A stretch of 5,670 bases of DNA from Acidobacteriota bacterium (GTDB lineage: Bacteria; Acidobacteriota; Terriglobia; Terriglobales; Acidobacteriaceae), in assembly GCA_028873155.1 (NCBI GenBank), contig JAGWML010000195.1:1-5670 (forward strand). The letters run 5' to 3'. The notes below the pieces were generated by a model that worked only from the letters and a program-made list of their open reading frames with translations, did not search any database and was not told where the DNA came from. The position numbers and the translations under genes were made by a program. Below are positions 1-5,160 of the stretch, one piece after another; position 1 is the first letter of the stretch; the number at the start of each line of letters is the position of its first letter.

Positions 1-1
1 A

Positions 2-304
2 CGCCATCACATCAAGCGCGCCGCGCTCCGCATCGCCATGGAACTCGATTCCACTGAGGCCATCAAATCCGCCGTCGAGGCCGGCCTCGGCGCGGGCTTC
101 ATCTCCCGCTGGGCCATCGCCAAAGACGCTCGCAGCGGCAAGAGCTTCAAGGTCGTGCAGGTCGAAGGCCTCCGCATCCGCCGCGACTTCCTCATCGCCC
201 ACGCCTCCAGCCCCGGCCCGCAGGGCCTCGCGCAGGAATTCCGCCGCTTCGTCCTCTCCGCCGTCCAATCCACCGCGAAGTCAGAGAAGGCACCGGCCGA
301 ATAA
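2..304 (+). CDS. LysR-family transcriptional regulator, C-terminal part (partial, 5' end outside window)
   Basis: The frame is open from the window edge and ends at TAA 302-304, giving the last 100 residues of a protein usually near 300. The visible part matches the distal half of a LysR effector-binding domain. MELDSTEAIKSAVEAGLGAG followed by FISRWAIAKD is the usual helix and strand around the inducer pocket, and a later segment (RRDFLIAHASS) fits the strand before the last helix, which here reads AQEFRRFVLSAV. The N-terminal winged helix-turn-helix that would bind DNA lies outside the window, so target and effector cannot be told. Proteins of this family act in the cytoplasm as tetrameric, ligand-responsive regulators. 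The ATG at 38 is internal to the domain and not a credible start. The gene converges on gcvT with 13 nt between stops; LysR proteins usually control divergently transcribed genes, so gcvT is not its obvious target. Confidence 0.85.
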   Translation, partial: RHHIKRAALRIAMELDSTEAIKSAVEAGLGAGFISRWAIAKDARSGKSFKVVQVEGLRIRRDFLIAHASSPGPQGLAQEFRRFVLSAVQSTAKSEKAPAE

Positions 305-317
305 TCCGCTGCAGCGC

Positions 318-1475
318 TTACTTTCCCCGCTTGTAAAACGGCAGCGCTACCCGCTTCGCGCGTACGCGATTCCCGCGGCACTCCACCACCATCTCGTCCA
401 TCGCCGCCGCGCCCGCCTCCACCAGCGCCATCGCAATGTTCGTCTTCAAAAACGGCGCCGGCGATCCCGACGTGACCACGCCAATCTGCCGCCCGGCCGC
501 ATCAAAAACGGAGTACCCATCCCGCGCAATCCCGCGCTCCACCATCTCCAGTCCCACAATCCTGCGCTTCGGTCCGCCACTGCTCTGGACAGCCAGCAAT
601 GCATCCCGTCCAATAAAAGATCCTTTGTCCAGCTTCAGCCAGCGCTCCAGTCCCGCCTCCAGCACGTTGATCTCGTCGCTGATCTCGTGCCCATACAGGC
701 TCATGCCCGCCTCCAGCCGCAGCGTGTTCCGCGCGCCCAGCCCGCACGGCCGGATGCCAAACTCCGCGCCCGCCTCCAGCAGCGCCTCCCACATCTTCAC
801 CGTCGTCGCTTCGTCCGCCGGCAGATACAACTCGAACCCGTCCTCGCCGCTGTAGCCCGTCCGCGCAATCAGCACATTCGCCACGCCCGCCACCGTGCCC
901 CATGTGAACCAGTAATTCCTGATCGCCGCCAGTTCCACCTTCGTCAGCTTCTTCAGCGTCTCCAGCGCCCTCGGCCCCTGCACCGCCAGTTGCGAGTAGT
1001 AGCTCGAGTAATCGCTCAGATGAATCCCCGGCATTCCGCCCACCTGCTGCCGCATCCACGCAAAGTCCTTGTCCTTCGTCCCCGCATTCACCACCAGCAG
1101 ATAATCGTTCTCGCCCAGCCGGTGCACCAGGATGTCGTCCACAAACGTCCCCTGCGGCGTCAGCAGCGCGGAGTAGTGCGCCTGCCCATCCTTCAGCCGC
1201 GCCGCGTCGTTCATCGTGATCCGTTGCACCGCCGCCAGCGACCCCGGTCCGCGAAACTGAATCTCGCCCATGTGGCTCACGTCAAACAGCCCCACGCCCG
1301 TGCGCACCGCCACATGTTCGGCAATCAGCCCGCCGCCATTGCCGGGATACTCCACCGGCATATCCCATCCGCCAAAGTCCACCATCTTCGCCTTCATCGC
1401 GCGATGCGTGGCATTCAATGCAGTCTTCTTCAGCGCAGGCTGCGCCACTGCGGAACTGTTTGCAGAACTGCTCAT
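318..1475 (-). CDS. gcvT: Aminomethyltransferase, T-protein of the glycine cleavage system
   Basis: In the cytoplasm, T-protein releases ammonia from the aminomethyl group held on lipoyl H-protein and passes the one-carbon unit to tetrahydrofolate, forming 5,10-methylenetetrahydrofolate. The 385-residue product is slightly longer than the usual 360-375 because of a Ser/Ala-rich N-terminal leader of about 15 residues. Family signatures are clear: KMVDFGGWDMPVEY (30-43), GLFDVSHMGE (62-71), the folate/catalytic segment LLTPQGTFVDDILVHRLG with Asp113-Asp114 (104-121), ARTGYSGEDGFELY (204-217), and GLGARNTLRLEAGMSLYGHE (245-264). The C-terminal barrel carries GRQIGVVTSGSPAP (328-341). The ATG at 1473-1475 is chosen because AAGGAG lies 7 nt upstream. 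The gene stands alone: a LysR gene converges from downstream, and upstream lies a divergent small ORF. gcvH and gcvP must therefore be elsewhere. No part of the protein looks damaged. Confidence 0.97.
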   Translation of the reverse strand: MSSSANSSAVAQPALKKTALNATHRAMKAKMVDFGGWDMPVEYPGNGGGLIAEHVAVRTGVGLFDVSHMGEIQFRGPGSLAAVQRITMNDAARLKDGQAHYSALLTPQGTFVDDILVHRLGENDYLLVVNAGTKDKDFAWMRQQVGGMPGIHLSDYSSYYSQLAVQGPRALETLKKLTKVELAAIRNYWFTWGTVAGVANVLIARTGYSGEDGFELYLPADEATTVKMWEALLEAGAEFGIRPCGLGARNTLRLEAGMSLYGHEISDEINVLEAGLERWLKLDKGSFIGRDALLAVQSSGGPKRRIVGLEMVERGIARDGYSVFDAAGRQIGVVTSGSPAPFLKTNIAMALVEAGAAAMDEMVVECRGNRVRAKRVALPFYKRGK

Positions 1476-1482
1476 CGTCTCT

Positions 1483-1488
1483 CTCCTT
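1483..1488 (-). promoter_or_regulatory. Ribosome binding site of gcvT
   Basis: The minus strand reads AAGGAG, continued as AAGGAGAG, with a 7-nt spacer to the ATG at 1475. It is one of the two strong Shine-Dalgarno sequences in the window and fixes the gcvT start, excluding the internal Met codons at residues 27 and 31. Confidence 0.85.
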
Positions 1489-1508
1489 GTTCTGCGGTAC
1501 TCTTACTC

Positions 1509-1538
1509 ACATTAGGCAGCGCGCCGCCGCAGGGTCAA
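1509..1538 (-). promoter_or_regulatory. Predicted sigma70-type promoter of gcvT
   Basis: On the minus strand, TTGACC (-35, at 1533-1538, five of six consensus bases) is followed after 18 nt by TAATGT (-10, at 1509-1514, with the important TA and final T). Transcription would begin near 1502, leaving a leader of about 27 nt that contains the AAGGAG site. Such a leader is too short for a glycine riboswitch, so any glycine control of this gene would have to act at the DNA level. The call rests on sequence match and spacing only. Confidence 0.55.
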
Positions 1539-1585
1539 CCCGCGCATTCCATCGCATCCAAAAGCGCCACGCGCCTTCGCACACC

Positions 1586-1801
1586 ATGAGCCATCCTCGC
1601 GGAATCGTCCTGCTTCTCGCCGCAGCCTTTGCCTTCTATCGCGGCTGGCACATCCACACCGGCCACCTTGCAGTCGTCGCGTACACGCTCGGCGTGCTGG
1701 CTCTCGCTCTCGCCATCTGGCACTTCACCCGCCCCGTCGACATCCACGCCGCCCGCTTCTACCGCCGCCGCGCACGCCAGAAAGACGTCACGCCCAGGTA
1801 G
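1586..1801 (+). CDS. Small two-helix membrane protein, 71 aa, unrecognised
   Basis: I do not recognise a family. The ATG at 1586 gives MSHPRGIVLLLAAAFAFYRG, a short hydrophobic helix at about residues 7-18. A second, longer helix lies at about 28-47 (LAVVAYTLGVLALALAIWHF), joined by a short polar turn rich in His. The tail (57-71, RFYRRRARQKDVTPR) is strongly basic and would face the cytoplasm under the positive-inside rule. Codons show the C-ending bias of neighbouring genes, which supports real coding. The frame stays open upstream to 1418, but that part runs antisense to gcvT and is Cys/Ser-rich, so the later ATG is preferred. There is no clear Shine-Dalgarno before it. The gene is divergent from gcvT across 110 nt, and its last 43 nt overlap the oppositely oriented gene at 1759-2169. 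Confidence 0.55.
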   Translation: MSHPRGIVLLLAAAFAFYRGWHIHTGHLAVVAYTLGVLALALAIWHFTRPVDIHAARFYRRRARQKDVTPR

Positions 1802-2169
1802 AAAAACACTGCCACCACAATCGCCGCCGCCACAAACATCCGGTGATCGGGCCCGTGCTCCCAGCTCATCCGCGTGCGCCACAGCGTCGGCGCAAACACC
1901 AGCACCGGCAGAAGAAAGAACACGCCCGTCACTTCCAGCCAGATCGTCCCGCCCACGCGCTGAAACGGCCGCAGAAACCCGCCCACTCCGCGCACCACGC
2001 CCTTGCCTGTGCTGCGTGCGGCCCGTCCCGCCTCAACCGCGCCGCGGCTCGTCGCGCCCGCACTCTGCGCAGCCGCAACCGTCGCCGTCCCGCTCATCCG
2101 CTCGCTTGCCACGCGCCCCGCCACGCGCAAACCCACGCCCAGCACGCGCCCAATCTTCTCCGGTCTCAT
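1759..2169 (-). CDS. Hypothetical membrane protein, 136 aa, Gly/Ala-rich N-terminus and two C-terminal helices
   Basis: I recognise no named family. Starting at ATG 2167-2169 (MRPEKIGRVLG), the first 65 residues are rich in Gly, Ala, Val and Arg with almost no aromatic residues, suggesting an amphipathic or flexible cytoplasmic arm. Two hydrophobic segments follow: about 74-95 (GTIWLEVTGVFFLLPVLVFAP) and about 111-130 (MFVAAAIVVAVFFYLGVTSF). They are separated by a polar loop (WRTRMSWEHGPDHR) and followed by a basic end, WRARRR. The amino-acid pattern is typical of a real inner-membrane protein rather than a shadow frame. The frame is open upstream to 2313, but those residues overlap the promoter and ribosome site of the divergent gene at 2307, so the inner ATG is more likely. 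No convincing Shine-Dalgarno is visible. A leaderless or weakly translated message is possible. Confidence 0.75.
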   Translation of the reverse strand: MRPEKIGRVLGVGLRVAGRVASERMSGTATVAAAQSAGATSRGAVEAGRAARSTGKGVVRGVGGFLRPFQRVGGTIWLEVTGVFFLLPVLVFAPTLWRTRMSWEHGPDHRMFVAAAIVVAVFFYLGVTSFWRARRR

Positions 2170-2216
2170 TTCGATATGATGGTAGCAGTGCTCGACCCGG
2201 TCCCGCTCCGCACCTG

Positions 2217-2245
2217 TTGCCCCCGGCGGCCATTGGCAGTAATGT
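2217..2245 (+). promoter_or_regulatory. Predicted sigma70-type promoter of the 111-aa gene
   Basis: On the plus strand TTGCCC (2217-2222) and TAATGT (2240-2245) are separated by 17 nt, the optimal spacing. The -10 hexamer is identical to the one predicted for gcvT. Transcription would start near 2252, giving a leader of roughly 55 nt that ends in the GGAGG site. It lies in the 137-nt divergent region between the genes at 2169 and 2307. Confidence 0.5.
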
Positions 2246-2295
2246 AGTGAGAACCTGAGTGCTCCCGCGCCTCTCCATCGCGCCGGCGCCACACC

Positions 2296-2300
2296 GGAGG
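2296..2300 (+). promoter_or_regulatory. Ribosome binding site that fixes a TTG start
   Basis: GGAGG (continued as GGAGGT) sits 6 nt before TTG 2307-2309. The frame has no ATG or GTG near its beginning; the next in-frame Met is deep in the protein, at residue 47. This site therefore decides the start. Confidence 0.8.
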
Positions 2301-2306
2301 TAACCC

Positions 2307-2642
2307 TTGGCATCCCGCCGCGACGTTCGACTGCGCGAACTCATCCAGCAACTCGGAGAAGCCATCCACGAATCCGTCATCGAAAGCGAGCAGATCGCCG
2401 GCGTCGTCCAGGACATCCGCAAGCATGGCTTCGATGTCCTCCTCATGCTCGAGGCCACCATCGGACTCAATGAAGTCACCGAAGACGAAGCGGCCTCTGA
2501 CCAGCTCACCGACGGCGCCGCCGACGCCGGCCCCTTTACCCACAGCGACGTCAACTTCCTCCGCTCCCTTCGCATCTCCGTCGAGGGCGACGAAGTACAG
2601 AACGATGGCGACAACGCCACGGACGAATCGTCATCCGCCTAG
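2307..2642 (+). CDS. Hypothetical acidic soluble protein, 111 aa, TTG start
   Basis: No family is recognised. The product opens with a long predicted helix (about 5-50: RRDVRLRELIQQLGEAIHES and on through IRKHGFDVLLMLEATIGL). An acidic, low-hydrophobic segment follows (about 55-75, EVTEDEAASDQLTDGAADAG), then a short segment FTHSDVNFLRSLRISVEG (76-93), and an acidic, probably disordered tail (EGDEVQNDGDNATDESSSA). There is no signal peptide, membrane helix or cysteine. The length, charge and helix-rich start would suit a small adaptor or regulatory protein, but no function can be assigned. TTG is the start because of the well-placed GGAGG. The gene is divergent from 1759-2169 and is followed by 335 nt without a gene, so it is probably monocistronic. 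Confidence 0.8.
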   Translation: MASRRDVRLRELIQQLGEAIHESVIESEQIAGVVQDIRKHGFDVLLMLEATIGLNEVTEDEAASDQLTDGAADAGPFTHSDVNFLRSLRISVEGDEVQNDGDNATDESSSA

Positions 2643-2677
2643 CGTCCTGAGTCGCACCCTCGCACCACAAAAGCGGC

Positions 2678-2729
2678 TGTCATCCTCAGCAACGTTTGGC
2701 GCGACTTCTGCGCCCAACTCAGTCGAAGG
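2678..2729 (+). repeat. Degenerate dispersed-repeat-like hairpin element
   Basis: The element starts with TGTCATCCT and ends with CTCAGTCGAAGG. Between these are near-complementary arms, GTTTGGCGC (2694-2702) and GCGCCCAAC (2710-2718), with one mismatch in nine and a 7-nt loop. From memory, intergenic repeats in Acidobacteriota and some other phyla begin with TGTCATCCTGAGCG and end with AGTCGAAGGACCT around a variable stem. The match at both ends and the stem between them fit a diverged copy. The recollection is unverified, and only one copy lies in this window. Confidence 0.45.
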
Positions 2730-2833
2730 TTCGGCGGCGGTTCATCAACGAGCTGCTGCCTCACTCCCTGCTTCCGAGACCAGAGACGACGCCCCGCGCA
2801 GAGAATGATCGCCCCGGCTGCTCGCCCTTGTCA

Positions 2834-2839
2834 TACAAT
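2834..2839 (+). promoter_or_regulatory. Possible -10 element upstream of the phosphatase gene
   Basis: TACAAT matches the sigma70 -10 consensus in five of six bases and lies in the only AT-rich patch of the intergenic region. There is no -35 hexamer at proper spacing upstream. TTGTCA at 2828-2833 is a good -35 but has only a poor -10 after it. Transcription from here would give a leader of about 130 nt. This is a weak prediction. Confidence 0.25.
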
Positions 2840-2977
2840 TCGCAATTGCATGAACAATCTTCCCCTGCCGCTCCCGCTGCGCTTCCCGCGCACCTGCGGG
2901 TGGTTGCGCGCGCGGTGCCTCCCAGGACCAGCTCGTGACGTCGCCTTCATTCCCGCGTTCAAAGCGATGGTGCTCGC

Positions 2978-4348
2978 ATGACGGCAACCCTGATCCTCGA
3001 CGCATCCCTGCCCCTCCTGCAGCAAATCTTCACACCCTTGTCGCCCTCCGAGCAGTTGCAGCATACGCCCAACCTCATCCTTGCTGTTCTGCTGTGCTCG
3101 CTGGCGACGGCTTACCTCGCGCTCTGGCGTGCGGCGCCCGATTTCCGCATCTTTCGCAACATGGGCATCTTTATTGCCCTAGTTGCCGTGGACAATTTCT
3201 CGCCCTACTTCGGATTCCACGGTTCCACCTGGACGGTGAGATCCATCACCGTCGTTGTGCTCGTCGAAATTGCCGCTGAAGCGATGCGAATCCGGAACCG
3301 CCGCTGGACGCGATACTTCTGGCCCATCTATCTCTTTGCCGGCATCGCCGGTTGGTTTTCCGCCATGGCCCTTGTGCGGGAGTGGCCCATCGTCTTCTCC
3401 GAAGTTGCGCTGTTCATCCTGGTCATCCAGGGCTTCCGCCAGGGCAAATCCACCAACAGAGTGATTGCCTGGGTCTTCCTCGGCTACTTCCTGGTGCGCA
3501 TGCCGCTTTCCAGCAGCTTCCAACACCTCACCGGCATCGGAGGGGCCGTCATCCTGGATGGTTGGGACTGGCCTTACCCTGTCGTCGTCGTGATCCTGCT
3601 GGGGTCCGTCATCCTTGCCGTCTTCGTGCGCGACCTGATTCGCGACCGCCGCGACAAGATGCGGATGGCTGCCGAACTAGCCGCCGGCCGCGCCGTGCAG
3701 CAGGTCCTCATTCCCGAGGTCGCACCCGCCACTCCAGGCTTCAACATCGAATCCGTCTACAAGCCCTACGGAGAAGTAGGCGGCGATTTCTACCAGATTC
3801 TTCCCCGTCCGGATGGCAGCGTCCTCATCGCCATCGGAGACGTGAGCGGCAAAGGCATGCCCGCCGCCATGATGGTCTCGCTGCTGGTGGGAGCCTTCAA
3901 CGCGCTCGCCGAAACCACCACCAGCCCCGCGCAGCTTCTCGCCGGGCTCAACCGCCGCATCCTCGGCCGCAACCATGGAGGCTTTACCACCTGCCTCATC
4001 CTCCATGCCAGCCCCAACGGCACATGCACCGCCGCCAACGCCGGCCACATCCCCCCCTATCTCAACGGAAAAGAACTGGCCTGCGAAAACAATCTCCCGC
4101 TCGGCCTCGCCGCGGAGACCCACTACTGCGAATTCACCTTCCAGGCGAGCCATGACGACAAGCTCACCCTGCTGACCGACGGAGTCGTTGAGGCGCGCAA
4201 TCAATCCGGGGAGCTCTTCGGCTTTGAGCGAACCGCCGCCCTCGCCGGCCGTACAGCGGAGTCCATCGCACAGGCCGCCCAGGCCTTCGGCCAGGACGAC
4301 GACATCACTGTGCTAACGGTCGCGCGTGTAATCCCGGTCGCCGTGTAG
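2978..4348 (+). CDS. Membrane-anchored SpoIIE/RsbU-type PP2C serine phosphatase
   Basis: The 456-residue protein has an N-terminal membrane domain (about 30-220) with six or seven hydrophobic segments, near 32-50, 60-77, 88-101, 113-133, 138-152, 162-177 and 199-219. A short helical linker follows (RDKMRMAAELAAGRAVQQVLIPE, 225-247), then a complete SpoIIE-type phosphatase domain (about 255-450). Metal-binding aspartates of the PP2C fold are present in GGDFY (Asp270), IGDVSGKGMPAAM (Asp288), LLTDGVVEA (Asp401) and GQDDDITVLTV (Asp440-442). NAGHIPPYL (354-362) is also typical. Such enzymes dephosphorylate anti-sigma-factor antagonists in partner-switching pathways, acting at the cytoplasmic membrane face. 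The membrane domain is presumably the input and I do not recognise it as a named sensor. No antagonist or anti-sigma kinase gene is adjacent, so the partner is unknown. ATG 2978 is the only start codon after the in-frame TGA at 2936, and its Shine-Dalgarno is weak. It ends 8 nt from the convergent hydrolase gene. Confidence 0.93.
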   Translation: MTATLILDASLPLLQQIFTPLSPSEQLQHTPNLILAVLLCSLATAYLALWRAAPDFRIFRNMGIFIALVAVDNFSPYFGFHGSTWTVRSITVVVLVEIAAEAMRIRNRRWTRYFWPIYLFAGIAGWFSAMALVREWPIVFSEVALFILVIQGFRQGKSTNRVIAWVFLGYFLVRMPLSSSFQHLTGIGGAVILDGWDWPYPVVVVILLGSVILAVFVRDLIRDRRDKMRMAAELAAGRAVQQVLIPEVAPATPGFNIESVYKPYGEVGGDFYQILPRPDGSVLIAIGDVSGKGMPAAMMVSLLVGAFNALAETTTSPAQLLAGLNRRILGRNHGGFTTCLILHASPNGTCTAANAGHIPPYLNGKELACENNLPLGLAAETHYCEFTFQASHDDKLTLLTDGVVEARNQSGELFGFERTAALAGRTAESIAQAAQAFGQDDDITVLTVARVIPVAV

Positions 4349-4356
4349 AGCGCTTC

Positions 4357-5079
4357 TCACATGCCTTCGATTTCCAGAAGAATCTCCGCAAGCTCCTGCG
4401 GGGCGGAAAAGAACGGCGAGTGGTCCGTGTCGATGACGAACGTCTTGCGGCAGGGTGAATGCTTCTGCATCTCACGTTGGATCGGCAGCGTGATGGCGCG
4501 ATCATAGGCGCACTCAATGTAATAGCGGGGAATGCGGCCCGAGCGCTCTGGCGTGGTTTCGACCGGCGCCCCGAAGGGCGCGCCTGACTGGGCCACAAGC
4601 CGCGATTGCGCAAATGCAACATCTTCATCCGCGCACAGCGCGTAGAAGGCCTCACGGCAGTGTTCTCTGCTGAAGTCGAAGGTTCCGTCTCCCCGCGGTT
4701 CCATCGTCGTCCGGTTCACCATGCTTCCCGCGTCCTGCTGCGCCCAGGTAAGCAGGGAGTCACCATTGCGCGGCAGAAATGCGCACATGTACACCAGCGC
4801 CTCCACCTTGTCCGGGCAGTTCTCAGCAGCCTGCGTAATCGCCACCCCGCCCATGCTATGCCCCAGCAGAATCACGGGCTCCGCTTGTGCGCCGGCTACC
4901 GCGCAAATCCGATCAGTATAGCTTTGCAGCGTTACCGCCGCGGTCGGCGTCTTGTCGTCGCCATGACCAGGTAAATCGGGAGTCAGGACAGTGTGTCCAG
5001 CGGCCTCAAGGATGGGCGCAACTTTGCGCCAGCACCAGCCACCATGCCAGGCACCATGAATCAGCACATAGATCGACAT
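4357..5079 (-). CDS. Alpha/beta hydrolase, methylesterase/hydroxynitrile-lyase-like
   Basis: The product has 240 residues, normal for the single-domain plant MES/HNL-like branch of the fold and its bacterial relatives. MSIYVLIHGAWHGGWCWRKV gives the first strand and the HG oxyanion motif (8-14). The nucleophile elbow is LLGHSMGG with Ser75. Asp193 (in IECAYDRAI) and His220 (in DTDHSPFFSAP) complete the likely Ser-Asp-His triad. DHSPFFSAP near the C-terminus is characteristic of this group. There is no signal peptide, so it is cytoplasmic. Expected substrates are small esters or cyanohydrin-like molecules, but the substrate cannot be read from the sequence. The start is ATG 5077-5079, because the first residues then fit the family exactly. 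A GTG at 5097 would add six residues inside an inverted repeat. The Shine-Dalgarno is weak. The probable Rieske oxygenase lies 81 nt upstream on the same strand, so the two may be cotranscribed. Confidence 0.9.
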   Translation of the reverse strand: MSIYVLIHGAWHGGWCWRKVAPILEAAGHTVLTPDLPGHGDDKTPTAAVTLQSYTDRICAVAGAQAEPVILLGHSMGGVAITQAAENCPDKVEALVYMCAFLPRNGDSLLTWAQQDAGSMVNRTTMEPRGDGTFDFSREHCREAFYALCADEDVAFAQSRLVAQSGAPFGAPVETTPERSGRIPRYYIECAYDRAITLPIQREMQKHSPCRKTFVIDTDHSPFFSAPQELAEILLEIEGM

Positions 5080-5089
5080 GAGCACCGAT

Positions 5090-5119
5090 GCTAACACGCG
5101 TCCGCAAACACGAGTTAGC
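5090..5119. repeat. Inverted repeat in the hydrolase leader
   Basis: GCTAACACG (5090-5098) and CGAGTTAGC (5111-5119) are complementary at eight of nine positions, with a 12-nt spacer. The near arm ends 10 nt before the hydrolase ATG. It could be an operator half-site pair or an RNA hairpin close to the ribosome site. It lacks a T-run, so it is not a normal intrinsic terminator for the upstream gene. Confidence 0.5.
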
Positions 5120-5160
5120 GCCTTGTGCAGATTGGTCGAGGCGGCATCACGCGGCCAGTC

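Larger units (their letters stand above)
2643..2977. other. Gene-free intergenic region, 335 nt
   Basis: Frames here give only Arg/Pro/Ser/Ala-rich translations and no credible gene. It contains a 7-nt direct repeat TCGCACC at 2652-2658 and 2660-2666, the hairpin element at 2678-2729, an AT-rich island at about 2829-2860 that stands out from the GC-rich surroundings and includes the palindrome GCAATTGC (2842-2849), and a short GC-rich inverted repeat (CCCGC 2885-2889 with GCGGG 2896-2900). No terminator with a T-run is evident after the stop at 2642. The right part is the leader and promoter region of the phosphatase gene. Confidence 0.75.

Noticed and set aside
305..317. Terminator between the LysR gene and gcvT
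   Set aside because: The 10-nt palindrome CGCTGCAGCG (307-316) has no loop and no T-run on either strand, so it does not look like an intrinsic terminator.
1476..1585. Glycine riboswitch upstream of gcvT
   Set aside because: The predicted leader is about 27 nt and the whole divergent spacer is 110 nt. I could not see the paired aptamer architecture.
687..1589. Long plus-strand open frame (300 codons) opposite gcvT
   Set aside because: Its translation is dominated by His, Arg, Pro and Gln, as expected for the antisense of a C-ending-codon gene. The minus strand encodes an intact, well-conserved T-protein.
1629..2258. Plus-strand frames across the 136-aa gene
   Set aside because: Pro/Ser/Arg/Ala-rich low-complexity translations typical of antisense frames in GC-rich DNA. 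The minus-strand frame has proper membrane helices.
2745..3064. Minus-strand frames in the intergenic region before the phosphatase
   Set aside because: Compositionally odd, no ribosome site, and they run into the start of the well-supported phosphatase gene.
3352..4155. Plus-strand open frame of 267 codons inside the phosphatase gene
   Set aside because: Arg/Pro/His-rich shadow in another frame of a gene with full PP2C motifs.
4344..4358. Bidirectional terminator at the phosphatase/hydrolase junction
   Set aside because: Only a short AGCGCT palindrome is present, with no stable stem and no T-run.
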